From Yoonia sediminilitoris (GTDB taxonomy: Bacteria; Pseudomonadota; Alphaproteobacteria; Rhodobacterales; Rhodobacteraceae): a stretch of DNA of 64,000 bases. How positions within the stretch are numbered: the first letter of the stretch is position 1; the number at the start of each line of letters is the position of its first letter. The position numbers and the translations under genes are program-made. Below are positions 1-10,356 of this stretch, one piece after another. Location of the stretch: NCBI RefSeq assembly GCF_003058085.1, contig NZ_QBUD01000003.1, positions 248,001 to 312,000 on the forward strand, given 5' to 3'. The notes under the pieces are model-generated. The model worked only from the letters and a program-made list of their open reading frames with translations, was not told the DNA's origin and ran no database searches.

Positions 1-1
1 G

Positions 2-613
2 GAACTGATCATCTGCATCACCGAAGGCATCCCCGTGCTGGACATGATGAAGGTCAAGCGCGCACTGGAAGGGTCCAAATCGCGCCTGATCGGCCCCAAC
101 TGCCCCGGTATCATCACGCCCGACGCATGCAAAATCGGCATCATGCCTGGCCACATCCACAAGCGCGGGTCGGTCGGCGTTGTGTCCCGTTCCGGTACGC
201 TGACTTATGAAGCGGTCAAGCAGACATCAGATTCCGGCCTTGGCCAGTCTACTGCTGTGGGCATCGGCGGCGACCCCATCAAAGGGACGGAGCATATCGA
301 TGTGCTCGACATGTTCTTGGACGATGACGAAACCCATTCCATGATCATGATCGGGGAAATCGGTGGTTCCGCCGAAGAAGAGGCCGCTGAATTCCTGACC
401 GCCCAAAAGAAAAAGGGCCGCTGGAAACCCGTCGCCGGTTTCATCGCCGGACGCACCGCCCCTCCGGGTCGTCGCATGGGCCACGCCGGCGCGATTGTTG
501 CCGGCGGCAAAGGCGACGCGGAAAGCAAGATCGAAGCGATGAAAGCCGCCGGGATCATTGTTGCCGACAGCCCCGCAACGCTTGGCGAGGCTGTACTGGA
601 AGCGATTGGCTAG
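2..613 (+). CDS. sucD: Succinyl-CoA ligase alpha subunit, 3' part
   Basis: This is the ADP/GDP-forming succinyl-CoA synthetase alpha subunit of the TCA cycle, which carries the phosphohistidine intermediate. The reading frame is open from base 2, so the N-terminal CoA-binding part lies outside the window. Visible are GPNCPG, the [11 protein letters not shown] segment, GIGGDP, the [12 protein letters not shown] acidic segment and RMGHAGAI, whose His is the phosphorylated residue in the family. The protein ends normally at a TAG. It precedes sucA by 345 bp, the usual sucCD-sucAB order in alphaproteobacteria. Confidence 0.97.
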   Translation, partial: ELIICITEGIPVLDMMKVKRALEGSKSRLIGPNCPGIITPDACKIGIMPGHIHKRGSVGVVSRSGTLTYEAVKQTSDSGLGQSTAVGIGGDPIKGTEHIDVLDMFLDDDETHSMIMIGEIGGSAEEEAAEFLTAQKKKGRWKPVAGFIAGRTAPPGRRMGHAGAIVAGGKGDAESKIEAMKAAGIIVADSPATLGEAVLEAIG

Positions 614-642
614 AAAGGTGACACGCAAAGCCGCCATAAATG

Positions 643-698
643 CCGGACTTGAGACGTTTTCCGCAAAGGGGCAACGCCCCAAGCGGACAAGTCTCCGG
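643..698 (+). other. Stem-loop in the sucD-sucA intergenic region
   Basis: The 345-base gap 614-958 has no convincing gene. It holds a long imperfect hairpin built from nested arms: CCGGACTTG (643-651) with CAAGTCTCCGG (688-698), TCCGC (660-664) with GCGGA (683-687), and GGGGC (668-672) with GCCCC (676-680) around an AAC loop. No T-run follows, so it is not a standard intrinsic terminator. It may be an mRNA processing or stability element, or a Rho-associated attenuator between sucD and sucA. The function is inference. Confidence 0.45.
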
Positions 699-958
699 CA
701 ATTCAGGCTCTTTGCGCCGCTCATCATGTTGGGTCTGGCATCACTGCGCGCATGGGGGCTGCGATTTTGCGGTCCGTCTGATCCGATGCGCAACAACGTC
801 GAGATGTCAGGCCTGTTCACCCGATCAATCCATGTCCCTTCGCCACAAATGTTGCAGTGCGTGTTCTTTGCAGGTTCATGCGCCTTGCCCGCCTCTGCCC
901 CTAAAACCATCAACCTGCCGACAGCAGATATTATCCGCCCAGCCCGAAGAGGTCCCTT

Positions 959-3922
959 ATGAACGACCAATCTCCTAATGATGTCTACCACGCCTCCTCA
1001 TTCTTGCAGGGGCACAATGCTGAATATGTCGAACAGCTTTACGCCCGTTACGCCGACAATCCCGGCGCGGTAGATGAAAGCTGGCAGGCGTTTTTCCGGT
1101 CATTGGGTGACACGCCTGCGGATGCCAAGGCAGAGGCCTTAGGCCCATCATGGAGCCGGATGGACTGGCCGCCTGTTCCCAATGATGACCTGACCGCAGC
1201 GCTTGACGGGCAATGGCCAGCCGAACCGGAAGCGGCAGGCAAGAAGATCAAGGAAAAGGCCGCCGAAAAAGGCGTGAGCCTTGATGAAACGCAAGTGCGC
1301 GCCGCTGTGCTGGACAGTATCCGCGCGCTGATGATCATTCGTGCCTACCGGATCAGGGGCCATCTGATTGCCGACCTTGACCCCCTGGGCATGCGCGCAA
1401 ACACGCCCCATCCAGAGCTTGACCCGGCGTCCTATGGCTTTACCGCCGCCGACATGGACCGGCCCATTTTCATCGACAATGTGCTGGGTCTTGAAGTCGC
1501 TACGATGAACGAAATTCTGGCGATTGTGCAGCGGACTTATTGCGGCACTTTCGCCCTGCAATATATGCATATTTCCAACCCGGCAGAGGCAGGTTGGCTG
1601 AAAGAACGGATCGAAGGTTACGGCAAGGAAATCGCCTTTACCAAGGAAGGCCGCAAGGCGATCCTGAACTCGCTGGTCGAGGCTGAGGGATTCGAGAAAT
1701 TTCTGCACGTCAAATATATGGGGACCAAACGGTTCGGCCTTGATGGCGGCGAAAGCCTGATCCCCGCGATGGAACAGATCATCAAGCGCGGCGGGCAGCT
1801 GGGGCTTGATGAAATCGTGATCGGGATGCCCCACCGTGGGCGCCTGTCGGTCCTGGCCAACGTGATGGAAAAGCCCTACCGCGCCATTTTCAACGAATTT
1901 CAGGGCGGGTCTTTCAAGCCCGAAGATGTCGACGGCTCCGGTGATGTGAAATACCACCTTGGCGCATCCAGCGACCGCGCATTTGACGACAACACCGTGC
2001 ACCTGTCGCTGACCGCGAACCCCTCCCACCTTGAGGCTGTTAATCCGGTTGTTCTGGGCAAGGTCCGCGCCAAACAAGACCAGAAAAAAGACACCGACCG
2101 CACCCGCGTGATGGCGATCTTGCTGCATGGCGATGCTGCATTTGCCGGGCAGGGTGTCGTGGCCGAAGGGTTCGGGCTGTCCGGCCTGAAAGGGCACAAG
2201 ACCGGCGGCACCATGCATATCGTCGTCAATAACCAGATCGGGTTTACAACCGCGCCCCATTTCTCGCGCAGTTCCCCCTACCCCACCGACATTGCGCTAA
2301 TGGTCGAAGCCCCGATTTTCCACGTCAATGGCGACGATCCAGAGGCAGTGGTTCACGCCGCTCGTGTCGCAACTGAATTCCGCCAGAAATTCCACAAGGA
2401 CGTTGTGCTGGATATTATCTGCTATCGCCGGTTCGGACATAACGAAGGCGATGAGCCGATGTTCACCAATCCGGTGATGTACAAGAAAATCAAGAAGCAG
2501 AAAACAACACTGACGCTTTATACAGAACGGCTTGTCAATGACGGACTGATCCCGGAAGGCGAGATCGAGGATATGAAAGCCGCGTTTCAGGCCCACCTGA
2601 ACGAGGAGTTCGAATCCGGCAAGACCTACAAACCCAACAAGGCCGACTGGCTGGACGGGAAATGGTCGCATCTGGACCGTCAGGATGACGAGAAGTACCA
2701 GCGTGGTCAGACCGCGATTGCGCCAGAAACGATGGCCGACATCGGCAAGGCCCTGACAACCGTGCCTGAAGGTTTCCCGATCCATAAGACGATCGGGCGG
2801 TTGATCAAATCCAAGCAGGACATGTTCGACAGCGGCACCGGTTTTGACTGGGCCACGGGCGAAGCGCTCGCGTTCGGATCGCTGCAATTAGAAGGCTACC
2901 CCGTCCGCCTGTCTGGTCAGGATTGCACCCGCGGTACATTCAGCCACCGCCATTCCGGCCTGATTAATCAGGAAACCGAAGACCGCTACTATCCGCTGAA
3001 CAACATTCGCAAGGGCCAAGCGCATTATGAAGTCATCGACTCCATGTTGTCAGAATATGCAGTTCTAGGCTTTGAATATGGCTATTCGCTGGCCGAACCC
3101 AATGCGCTGACCCTATGGGAGGCGCAATTTGGCGACTTTGCCAATGGCGCCCAGATCATGTTTGACCAGTTCATCAGCTCTGGCGAAAGCAAATGGCTGC
3201 GCATGTCCGGTCTGGTTTGCCTGTTGCCGCACGGCTACGAAGGGCAAGGGCCGGAACACTCCAGCGCGCGGTTGGAGAGGTTCCTGACCATGTGTGGCGG
3301 CGACAACTGGATTGTCGCGAACTGCACGACGCCTGCGAACTATTTCCACCTGCTGCGCCGCCAATTGCACCGGTCATTCCGCAAGCCGCTTATCCTGATG
3401 ACGCCAAAATCTTTGCTGCGGCACAAGTTGGCCGTATCGCGGGCCGAGGAATTCACCACAGGCTCCAGCTTCCACAGGGTTTTGTGGGACGATGCGCAAC
3501 AAGGCAACTCTGACACCAAGCTTGTCGCAGATGACAAGATCAAGCGGGTCGTGATGTGTTCGGGTAAGGTCTACTACGACCTGTTGGAGGAACGCGATGC
3601 GCGCGGCATCGACGATGTTTACTTGTTGCGGATCGAACAATTCTATCCGTTCCCCGCCCTATCCGCCGTCAAGGAACTTGAACGGTTCAAAGACGCCGAA
3701 ATGGTCTGGTGTCAGGAAGAACCGAAAAATCAGGGTGCATGGACCTTTATCGAACCCAATCTGGAATGGGTCCTGACGCGCATTAAAGCCAAGCACATCC
3801 GCCCCGTTTATGCAGGCCGGAACGCCGCCGCGTCACCCGCAACCGGTCTGGCCAGCAAACATAAAGCAGAACAAGCAGCCCTCGTAAATGATGCGCTGAC
3901 AGTCGAAGGATCAAAGAAATGA
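959..3922 (+). CDS. sucA: 2-oxoglutarate dehydrogenase E1 component
   Basis: This 987-residue thiamine-diphosphate enzyme decarboxylates 2-oxoglutarate and passes succinyl to the lipoyl group of E2. The N-terminus has the family segment for E2 binding ([15 protein letters not shown]). The ThDP site shows as [10 protein letters not shown] followed by VNNQIGFTT, and the C-terminal transketolase-like domain is complete, so the length is normal. The start ATG at 959 follows AAGAGG with good spacing. The stop overlaps the sucB start (ATGA, 3919-3922), so the two are translationally coupled in one operon. Confidence 0.98.
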   Translation: MNDQSPNDVYHASSFLQGHNAEYVEQLYARYADNPGAVDESWQAFFRSLGDTPADAKAEALGPSWSRMDWPPVPNDDLTAALDGQWPAEPEAAGKKIKEKAAEKGVSLDETQVRAAVLDSIRALMIIRAYRIRGHLIADLDPLGMRANTPHPELDPASYGFTAADMDRPIFIDNVLGLEVATMNEILAIVQRTYCGTFALQYMHISNPAEAGWLKERIEGYGKEIAFTKEGRKAILNSLVEAEGFEKFLHVKYMGTKRFGLDGGESLIPAMEQIIKRGGQLGLDEIVIGMPHRGRLSVLANVMEKPYRAIFNEFQGGSFKPEDVDGSGDVKYHLGASSDRAFDDNTVHLSLTANPSHLEAVNPVVLGKVRAKQDQKKDTDRTRVMAILLHGDAAFAGQGVVAEGFGLSGLKGHKTGGTMHIVVNNQIGFTTAPHFSRSSPYPTDIALMVEAPIFHVNGDDPEAVVHAARVATEFRQKFHKDVVLDIICYRRFGHNEGDEPMFTNPVMYKKIKKQKTTLTLYTERLVNDGLIPEGEIEDMKAAFQAHLNEEFESGKTYKPNKADWLDGKWSHLDRQDDEKYQRGQTAIAPETMADIGKALTTVPEGFPIHKTIGRLIKSKQDMFDSGTGFDWATGEALAFGSLQLEGYPVRLSGQDCTRGTFSHRHSGLINQETEDRYYPLNNIRKGQAHYEVIDSMLSEYAVLGFEYGYSLAEPNALTLWEAQFGDFANGAQIMFDQFISSGESKWLRMSGLVCLLPHGYEGQGPEHSSARLERFLTMCGGDNWIVANCTTPANYFHLLRRQLHRSFRKPLILMTPKSLLRHKLAVSRAEEFTTGSSFHRVLWDDAQQGNSDTKLVADDKIKRVVMCSGKVYYDLLEERDARGIDDVYLLRIEQFYPFPALSAVKELERFKDAEMVWCQEEPKNQGAWTFIEPNLEWVLTRIKAKHIRPVYAGRNAAASPATGLASKHKAEQAALVNDALTVEGSKK

Positions 3923-5127
3923 GCACTGAAGTCCGCGTCCCAACCCTTGGCGAATCCGTCACCGAAGCGACCGTCGCCACATGGTTCAAGCAGCCCGGCG
4001 ATTCAGTTGCCGTTGATGAAATGCTTTGCGAACTCGAAACGGACAAAGTCACCGTAGAGGTCCCAAGCCCGATCGCCGGAACCCTTTCCGAGATCGTGGC
4101 GGCAGAAGGCGAGACCGTAGGTGTTGACGCCCTGCTGGCCCAGATTTCCGAAGGCGACGCAGCCCCCGCCCCCAAGGCCGAAACGCCAAAAGCGCCTGAA
4201 ACGCCCGCGACCCCGGAACCGGCTGCACCATCTGCCGCCGCGCGGACTGACGTGGAAAACGCCCCCTCTGCCAACAAACTGATGGCCGAAAACAACCTGA
4301 CGGATGTGCAGGGAACCGGCAAGGACGGCCGCGTGATGAAAGAGGACGTGTTGAACGCCCTCGCCAAGCCAACCGCCGCTCCGGCAGCGCCCGCCGCCCC
4401 GCGCGCACCTGTCGCCGCCAATCAGTCGGAACGCGAAGAGCGGGTGAAAATGACCCGTCTGCGCCAGACCATCGCAAAGCGCCTGAAAGACAGCCAGAAC
4501 ACCGCTGCCATGCTGACCACCTATAATGAGGTCGACATGACCGAGGTCATGGCGCTGCGCAACGAATACAAAGACCTGTTCCTGAAAAAGCATGGCGTAA
4601 AGCTTGGCTTCATGTCCTTCTTTACCAAGGCCTGCGTGCATGCCCTGAACGAAGTGCCCGAAGTGAACGCCGAAATTGATGGCACTGATGTGGTTTACAA
4701 AAACTACGTCAACATGGGCATCGCCGCAGGCACACCGACCGGCCTTGTTGTCCCTGTCATCAACGACGCCGACCAGATGTCATTTGCCGCAATTGAAAAG
4801 GCGATTGCCGAAATGGGTGCCAAGGCCCGTGACGGCAAGCTGTCCATGGCCGAAATGCAGGGCGGCACCTTCACCATCTCCAACGGCGGGGTCTATGGCT
4901 CGCTCATGTCCTCACCCATCCTGAACCCGCCGCAGTCGGGTATCCTTGGCATGCACAAGATTCAGGATCGTCCAATGGCCATCAACGGTGAAGTGGTGAT
5001 CCGCCCGATGATGTATTTGGCGCTGTCCTATGACCACCGGATCGTCGATGGCAAAGGGGCCGTGACATTCCTTGTGCGGGTGAAAGAAGCGCTTGAGGAC
5101 CCTCGGCGGTTGTTGATGGATCTGTAA
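3919..5127 (+). CDS. sucB: 2-oxoglutarate dehydrogenase E2, dihydrolipoyl succinyltransferase
   Basis: This is the core subunit of the 2-oxoglutarate dehydrogenase complex. Domain order over 402 residues: one lipoyl domain (1-75, lipoylated Lys in [11 protein letters not shown]), an Ala/Pro-rich linker, a peripheral subunit-binding domain (about 112-145, [20 protein letters not shown]), a second linker, and the catalytic acyltransferase domain ending with [14 protein letters not shown], which carries the active-site His and Asp. It overlaps sucA by four bases. The lpd gene for the E3 partner follows after a short MAPEG gene. Confidence 0.98.
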   Translation: MSTEVRVPTLGESVTEATVATWFKQPGDSVAVDEMLCELETDKVTVEVPSPIAGTLSEIVAAEGETVGVDALLAQISEGDAAPAPKAETPKAPETPATPEPAAPSAAARTDVENAPSANKLMAENNLTDVQGTGKDGRVMKEDVLNALAKPTAAPAAPAAPRAPVAANQSEREERVKMTRLRQTIAKRLKDSQNTAAMLTTYNEVDMTEVMALRNEYKDLFLKKHGVKLGFMSFFTKACVHALNEVPEVNAEIDGTDVVYKNYVNMGIAAGTPTGLVVPVINDADQMSFAAIEKAIAEMGAKARDGKLSMAEMQGGTFTISNGGVYGSLMSSPILNPPQSGILGMHKIQDRPMAINGEVVIRPMMYLALSYDHRIVDGKGAVTFLVRVKEALEDPRRLLMDL

Positions 5128-5481
5128 ACAGACTGAGTTGGCCCAATAATGTCCGTGAAAGTCGAATTGCTGATGCCTGCACCAGCATTTCTTCTGTTGG
5201 CAGGATGCTGGGAAGCGGGAGCGGCAGAACTAAGTGATGGTCCACTTCCGAAAAGCTGTCGCGCTTCGCTGCAATCCACGAGACAGGGTCGCACCCGGAC
5301 CTCGGGGTGGGCGCTGTGATGGCTCCGTTTTGCAAAACATCGCCAAGAGTCGCAAAGACAGCGCAAATCGCAACGCCGCAAAAGCGCCCTCCCCATGGGG
5401 GAGGTTCGCGCGCTGCCCGGCGATGCTAGGCGGATGCGCTATATGACTCGTGGGCCTTTGAAAATTTAGGGAATCGGAATT
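5128..5481. other. Intergenic region sucB to MAPEG gene
   Basis: I see no supportable gene in these 354 bases; the open frames on both strands lack family features and ribosome-binding sites. A 7-bp perfect hairpin (CCTCCCC at 5388-5394, GGGGAGG at 5398-5404) lies about 80 bases before the MAPEG gene and has no T-run. The segment may carry a promoter for the MAPEG/lpd pair, but no clear -35/-10 pair can be named. Confidence 0.3.
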
Positions 5482-5871
5482 ATGACACCTGAACTCACAG
5501 TCTTGGCCCTCGCCGCACTTCTGCAAGGGCTGCAATTCTCTCTCTACTCAGCGACCTCGATCGCGCAGGTCGGCCCCGAGAAAGCCGCTGGCCCCCGTGA
5601 CAACAAGATTGAATTGACCGGTGGCGCGGGCCGTTTGCAGCGTGCGCTGACGAACCATTTTGAAGGGCTGATCCTGTTCACTATTGCCGTCGTGGTCATC
5701 AGTCTGGGCGACAAAGGCACCGGGTTCAGCGCGACTTGCGCATGGACCTATCTGATTGCCCGCGTCCTCTATGTGCCCGCCTACTATTTCGGCTGGGTCC
5801 CATGGCGGTCGGTGATCTGGTTTGTGGGGTTTCTCTCGACCATACTCATGATATTGTCAGCCCTGATCTGA
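5482..5871 (+). CDS. MAPEG family membrane protein
   Basis: A 129-residue integral membrane protein with four predicted hydrophobic helices (about 3-23, 52-75, 83-105 and 110-128). The segment GGAGRLQRALTNHFEGL is the family's conserved loop, equivalent to the RAxxNxxE region of microsomal glutathione S-transferase-like proteins. Bacterial members of this family mostly have no proven substrate. The start ATG follows AGGGAATC. It sits between sucB and lpd in the same direction, a position without an obvious tie to 2-oxoglutarate dehydrogenase. Confidence 0.85.
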   Translation: MTPELTVLALAALLQGLQFSLYSATSIAQVGPEKAAGPRDNKIELTGGAGRLQRALTNHFEGLILFTIAVVVISLGDKGTGFSATCAWTYLIARVLYVPAYYFGWVPWRSVIWFVGFLSTILMILSALI

Positions 5872-5957
5872 GTTACAACTGTATGTATAGTATATTTACG
5901 CTGTATTTACGCCATCTGTACGACGCATAGAATTGAAAACCGCCCAAAGGAGTCCCC

Positions 5958-7346
5958 ATGTCCAGCTACGATGTCATTATTATTGGTGCCGGTCCCGGCG
6001 GCTATGTCTGCGCCATCCGCTGTGCCCAACTTGGGATGAAAGTCGCTGTGGTCGAAGGCCGCGAAACGCTGGGCGGCACCTGCCTGAACGTCGGGTGTAT
6101 CCCATCCAAAGCCATGCTGCACGCCAGCCATATGCTGCACGAGGCAGAGCATAATTTTGCCTCCATGGGCCTGAAGGGCAAAGCGCCTTCTGTCGATTGG
6201 AAGCAGATGCTTGCCTATAAGGACGAAACAATTGGCCAGAATACCGGCGGCATCGAATTCCTGTTCAAAAAGAACAAGATCGACTGGCTGAAAGGCTGGG
6301 GATCAATCCCAGAGGCGGGCAAGGTCAAGGTGGGCGACGATATCCACGAGGCCAGGCATATCGTGATTGCCTCAGGGTCCGAGGCATCCTCCCTGCCCGG
6401 TGTTAAGGTTGACGAAAAGACGGTCGTGACCTCGACCGGCGCGCTGGAGCTTGGCAAAATCCCCAAGAAGCTTGTCGTGATCGGCGCAGGCGTCATTGGC
6501 CTTGAACTTGGGTCCGTTTATGCGCGTTTGGGGTCAGAGGTGACGGTGGTCGAATTCCTTGACGCCATCACTCCCGGCATGGACGCTGAAATCGCCCGAC
6601 AGTTCCAGAAAATGCTGACAAAGCAGGGATTGAAATTCACGCTTGGCGCTGCTGTGCAGGGCGTCACAGTCAAGGGCGCCAAAGCGACCGTGACCTACAA
6701 ACTGCGCAAGGACGACAGCGAACATACGCTGGCCGCCGATACGGTGCTGGTTGCGACAGGTCGCAAGCCCTATGTCGAAGGGCTTGGGCTGGACGCGCTT
6801 GGTATGGAAATGACTGATCGCGGCCAGATCAAGACAGATGCCAAATACGCCACCAACATTGCCGGCATCTATGCCATCGGTGATGCGATCGAAGGGCCAA
6901 TGCTGGCCCATAAGGCCGAAGACGAAGGCATGGCCTGCGCCGAGGGCCTTGCCGGGCAACATCCCCACGTCAATTACGGTGTGATCCCGGGCGTCATCTA
7001 CACCCACCCCGAAGTCGGCAGCGTCGGCGAAACCGAACAGACGCTGAAGGAAAAAGGCCACGCCTACAAGGTTGGCAAGTTTCCCTTTATGGGCAACGCC
7101 CGCGCCAAGGCGAATTTCGCAGGTGACGGCTTTGTCAAAATTCTGGTGGATGCCGCGACCGACCGCATTCTTGGCGCCCATATCATCGGTCCAATGGCGG
7201 GTGACTTGATCCATGAAATCTGCGTCGCAATGGAATTTGGCGCCGCCGCCGAGGATATCGCCCGCACCTGCCACGCGCATCCGACCTATTCGGAAGCGGT
7301 CAGGGAAGCCGCACTTGCCTGCGGTGACGGGGCGATCCACGCCTGA
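5958..7346 (+). CDS. lpdA: Dihydrolipoyl dehydrogenase (E3)
   Basis: This FAD/NAD disulfide oxidoreductase reoxidises the dihydrolipoyl group of the 2-oxo acid dehydrogenases. Over 462 residues it shows the N-terminal FAD motif [11 protein letters not shown], the redox pair in [13 protein letters not shown], the NAD-binding [12 protein letters not shown], the second FAD motif [20 protein letters not shown], and the C-terminal catalytic [15 protein letters not shown] precedes the ATG at ideal spacing. The 86-base upstream gap is AT-rich with a repeated TATTTACGC, so a private promoter is possible. An intrinsic terminator follows. Confidence 0.98.
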   Translation: MSSYDVIIIGAGPGGYVCAIRCAQLGMKVAVVEGRETLGGTCLNVGCIPSKAMLHASHMLHEAEHNFASMGLKGKAPSVDWKQMLAYKDETIGQNTGGIEFLFKKNKIDWLKGWGSIPEAGKVKVGDDIHEARHIVIASGSEASSLPGVKVDEKTVVTSTGALELGKIPKKLVVIGAGVIGLELGSVYARLGSEVTVVEFLDAITPGMDAEIARQFQKMLTKQGLKFTLGAAVQGVTVKGAKATVTYKLRKDDSEHTLAADTVLVATGRKPYVEGLGLDALGMEMTDRGQIKTDAKYATNIAGIYAIGDAIEGPMLAHKAEDEGMACAEGLAGQHPHVNYGVIPGVIYTHPEVGSVGETEQTLKEKGHAYKVGKFPFMGNARAKANFAGDGFVKILVDAATDRILGAHIIGPMAGDLIHEICVAMEFGAAAEDIARTCHAHPTYSEAVREAALACGDGAIHA

Positions 7347-7374
7347 CCAATGTGGTCAAATCTGCAAGATAATG

Positions 7375-7408
7375 GCCGCGTTGGGGATGAACCTGACGCG
7401 GCTTTCTT
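7375..7408 (+). terminator. Intrinsic terminator after lpd
   Basis: GCCGCGT (7375-7381) pairs perfectly with ACGCGGC (7396-7402), and TTTCTT follows directly. It lies between lpd and the convergent hydroxylase gene, as expected for the end of the suc/lpd transcription unit. Confidence 0.7.
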
Positions 7409-7421
7409 ACGTCACACAATA

Positions 7422-8486
7422 TCACCGATCATCGGTCAACGGGGCTATTTGCGCGCCATCCTGCGGCTTGTCTGGACTGACCGTCAAAGACTGCCCTGAT
7501 CGCCATTTGCGCGCAATATTCCGGAACGGGATGCTGTAGAGCTTCCAAACAGAGTTATATTCGCTTTCTTCCATGCCATAGATTCCGAATTTCACGTCTC
7601 TGGCGTCCTCGGGCATGTGGTATGTCTTGAACAACACATCCCAGAGCGGAAACATGAAGGCGAAATTTTTGTCCAGATGATCCGGATGGCAGCTATGATG
7701 CACATGGTGGTGCGCCGGCGACGGAAAAATCATCGACCATTTACCCGGCCAGCGAAGCCAGATGTGCGAATGGCGCAGATGATATCCCCCCAGATTGAAC
7801 AGGAACACCAGCAGCGGGACACCCAGCACAACGGGCATATTGGGCAAATACCCCAAGGTCGCGCTGACACCACCCATGACAACCCCGTAAACCGCCCCGA
7901 TCCCCAGTGCATAGGCGACATTGTCGAACGGGTGTTCGCGAAAGTTGGAGATCGGGTGCATCACTTCGGGGCTATGGTGAACCTTGTGAAACTCCCACAG
8001 AAGCGGAATTTTGTGCTGCAAGTAGTGCAGGTAAAAGGCTGTGAAATCGGTGATTGCAATAATCACAACCATGTAGAGCAGAGAGATAAGAATATCAGCA
8101 AGCCCCGGCACCTCTGACGTCCGGATCGCATCGACAAGGCTATCTCCACCGGTTGTCACCCCAAAGGCAAAGGCCATCGTGGCACCTGTCAAACCGACAT
8201 ACAGCAGCTTGCCCGTGAACTGGTTCACCAAGAAGAATTTGAAATCCAGCCATGCAGAGGGATGGCTCCAGACTGAACGCGGAAGCAGGAACGCAAGAAA
8301 CGAATCGTCCGCCGTCTTTGTCTTGCGTCGCAGATAGACCCAGAAAGCAAAGGCGAGGCCACCCGCAATATAGATCACATACAGCCGACCTGATGGGTCA
8401 AACGGCATCTGGACAAGTGACCAGAACTGCTCTGCAAGAACAGCAAAGATACTCTCAAAAAAAGCGAGAAACTGGTTCATCGTCAA
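7422..8486 (-). CDS. Sterol desaturase / fatty acid hydroxylase family membrane protein
   Basis: A 354-residue integral membrane di-iron enzyme of the fatty acid hydroxylase superfamily. The histidine clusters that bind the two irons are present: HYLQH, then HKVHHSPEVMHP, later HHHVHHSCHPDH. Hydrophobic spans lie near residues 28-48, 85-108, 137-160 and 208-240. The substrate is unknown; relatives hydroxylate or desaturate sterols, carotenoids, fatty acids or sphingoid lipids. The gene is transcribed towards lpd and stands alone. Confidence 0.85.
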   Translation of the reverse strand: MTMNQFLAFFESIFAVLAEQFWSLVQMPFDPSGRLYVIYIAGGLAFAFWVYLRRKTKTADDSFLAFLLPRSVWSHPSAWLDFKFFLVNQFTGKLLYVGLTGATMAFAFGVTTGGDSLVDAIRTSEVPGLADILISLLYMVVIIAITDFTAFYLHYLQHKIPLLWEFHKVHHSPEVMHPISNFREHPFDNVAYALGIGAVYGVVMGGVSATLGYLPNMPVVLGVPLLVFLFNLGGYHLRHSHIWLRWPGKWSMIFPSPAHHHVHHSCHPDHLDKNFAFMFPLWDVLFKTYHMPEDARDVKFGIYGMEESEYNSVWKLYSIPFRNIARKWRSGQSLTVSPDKPQDGAQIAPLTDDR

Positions 8487-8732
8487 TGCTCACCCCATGT
8501 ATCGCAAAGCCTAGCTTATCTTACCTGCCTATATGGCTTTTTTTGAGCATAATTGCGACCAAAGCCTGCCTGCCAACAATGAAAAGATGAAATCACGCGC
8601 CTTTGACAGGTTTCGCCTTCCTCGTGCGAAGAACTCTGACAAACGCCCCAGACAATTTCGGAAAAAAACACAACTACGCCACAATTCCACCCTTAAAAGA
8701 GGGTCGTGCCGGGCGAGTGAAGGAATAGTTTC

Positions 8733-9656
8733 ATGAAGAACGCATTCTTTGCATTTATGTGCCTGCTGGTATGCGCAGCACCCGCAAATGCCTTGTCGTT
8801 CGACGATCTGCGCAATCTCTCCAAGGATGACCTCCGGAACTTTTCAATCGATGACCTGATGGTCGAGAAGTACGAATTCATCGCCCCGACACGTATTCCG
8901 AGCGAAGCAGCCACGCGGGCCCCGTTGGGCGAAAACGGCAGGATGTCGCTCTGCTATCTGACGCGCGGGATCGAGATTTTTGGCTACTCGGTCACAAAGG
9001 ACGTGCAAAGCTATGTGCTTGCCAGTGATGGCTGCGCAGGCACAGCAGACGCCGAGATTCGCCCGTTCGACTCAGACCAGATGATGGCGGCCCAGTCCGC
9101 CACGCTGAACCTGATTGATGCGAACATCCCTCCGGTCGCAAAAAACGACATGAGGCGAAACATCGAAACCTACGGACTTCTGGCCGGTGTGGCGCTATTG
9201 ATGCTTGCCATAATCATCAAACGTCTGAAGTCGTTGCTTGGGATTAGCCGCCAAGGGCCACTGCGCAAGAAGGCTGCGCATGCTCTGCTTCTCGCGCTTT
9301 GCCACGCCGCCAAATGCGATGGTCTGGTGGCCTCCAAGGAGATCAGCATGATCGGCAAGACCATGAAACGGCTTGCACAGCGAAATTACTCAACGGCTGA
9401 GATCATGCGCATTTCTGACCGGGTGCATATCAATCTTTCGACCGAGGATTATATCAATTTCGGCAAAGGGCTGCGGGACCGGGAAAAGGATCTGATGCTT
9501 AAGGGCGTGCTCTATGTCACTATGGCAGGCGACCGTATGCTGCCTGCGGAATACACGTTTGTTTCAGAACTAGCGCATGGGCTTGGCATCCCCGCAGAGG
9601 ACTTCCGCAGGGTCATGTACGACGCTTTTGCCGAAAAAGAGGCAAACCCCATCTAA
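8733..9656 (+). CDS. Exported, membrane-anchored protein with TerB-like domain
   Basis: A 307-residue protein of unknown function. Residues 1-20 form a signal peptide ending in PANA. A repetitive stretch (DDLRNLSKDDLRNFSIDDL) follows at about 24-45, then a roughly 100-residue non-cytoplasmic part with two Cys. A membrane helix is at about 147-163. The C-terminal half (about 175-300) is helical and resembles the TerB/DjlA-N family (AHALLLALCHAAKCDGLVA, later GDRMLPAEYTFVSELAHGLG). AAGGAA precedes the ATG. A role in stress sensing at the membrane is only a guess from the fold. Confidence 0.6.
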   Translation: MKNAFFAFMCLLVCAAPANALSFDDLRNLSKDDLRNFSIDDLMVEKYEFIAPTRIPSEAATRAPLGENGRMSLCYLTRGIEIFGYSVTKDVQSYVLASDGCAGTADAEIRPFDSDQMMAAQSATLNLIDANIPPVAKNDMRRNIETYGLLAGVALLMLAIIIKRLKSLLGISRQGPLRKKAAHALLLALCHAAKCDGLVASKEISMIGKTMKRLAQRNYSTAEIMRISDRVHINLSTEDYINFGKGLRDREKDLMLKGVLYVTMAGDRMLPAEYTFVSELAHGLGIPAEDFRRVMYDAFAEKEANPI

Positions 9657-9674
9657 AACTTGCGCCTGTCGAGG

Positions 9675-10325
9675 TCAGCCCTTCAACATCCGCAAACCTT
9701 GTATGGCATCGGTGCGCACGGCAAGCCGTAGTCCCGGTTCATCCCCGGCCTTAAGCGCCGCGAGAATATGCTTGTGATGGAATGGTGGCTCTTTGCGGTT
9801 CAGCCGCCCGTAGAGCGCGCGCATCGTCGGCCCCAATTGCAGCCAGACCGTTTCGGTCATGGCGAGCATTGCTGGGGCCTGCGCCCGCAAATAAAGGGTC
9901 CGGTGAAATTCCAGATTCATCCGGATATAGCCCGTCGCATCATGACGGGCGATCATCTGGCTGACCCCTTGGTTGATGGCCTCCAACCGGTCCAGCAAGG
10001 CAAAATGCGCACGCGGCAGGGCACGAGAGGCCAATTCGGGCTCTAGCATGGCGCGCAAAGCCGCAAGTTCTTCGATACGTTCATTTGTCAGCGCAGGTGT
10101 GGATACCCGGCCGGACGAAGACAGGAAAAGCGCGCCTTCGGCCACCAGACGCCTGACCGCCTCGCGCGCGGGCGTCATCGAAACATCATAGGTCTTGCCG
10201 ATCCCGCGCAGGGTCAGGGCCTCTCCGGGCTCGATCTCGCCGTGCATGATCCTAGTGCGCAAAGCACGATAGACCCGTTCATGGGCAGCAGTCGTGGGGT
10301 CAACGGGGCGGGCGGATAACATCAT
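9675..10325 (-). CDS. GntR family transcriptional regulator (FCD type)
   Basis: An N-terminal winged helix (about 14-75, with DVSMTPAREAVRRLVAEG as recognition segment) is joined to an FCD ligand-binding domain (about 85-205; metal-binding His candidates in EFHRTLY and HKHI). FadR-subfamily members sense small organic acids and repress catabolic genes. The ATG at 10325 is preferred over an in-frame TTG six bases upstream; neither has a strong Shine-Dalgarno sequence. No adjacent target operon identifies the ligand. Confidence 0.85.
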   Translation of the reverse strand: MMLSARPVDPTTAAHERVYRALRTRIMHGEIEPGEALTLRGIGKTYDVSMTPAREAVRRLVAEGALFLSSSGRVSTPALTNERIEELAALRAMLEPELASRALPRAHFALLDRLEAINQGVSQMIARHDATGYIRMNLEFHRTLYLRAQAPAMLAMTETVWLQLGPTMRALYGRLNRKEPPFHHKHILAALKAGDEPGLRLAVRTDAIQGLRMLKG

Positions 10326-10356
10326 ATGCAAGTTGTGATTACAAAGTGCAAAATCG

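Noticed and set aside
558..962. Open frames on both strands between sucD and sucA
   Set aside because: They overlap sucD or sucA heavily, lack ribosome-binding sites and resemble no family; frames this long are common by chance in GC-rich DNA.
4049..4477. Long minus-strand frames opposite sucB and other GC-rich genes
   Set aside because: They mirror the codon bias of the plus-strand gene and have no independent support.
5388..5404. Perfect hairpin CCTCCCC/GGGGAGG as terminator of sucB
   Set aside because: It is 260 bases past sucB and has no T-run; kept only as a note.
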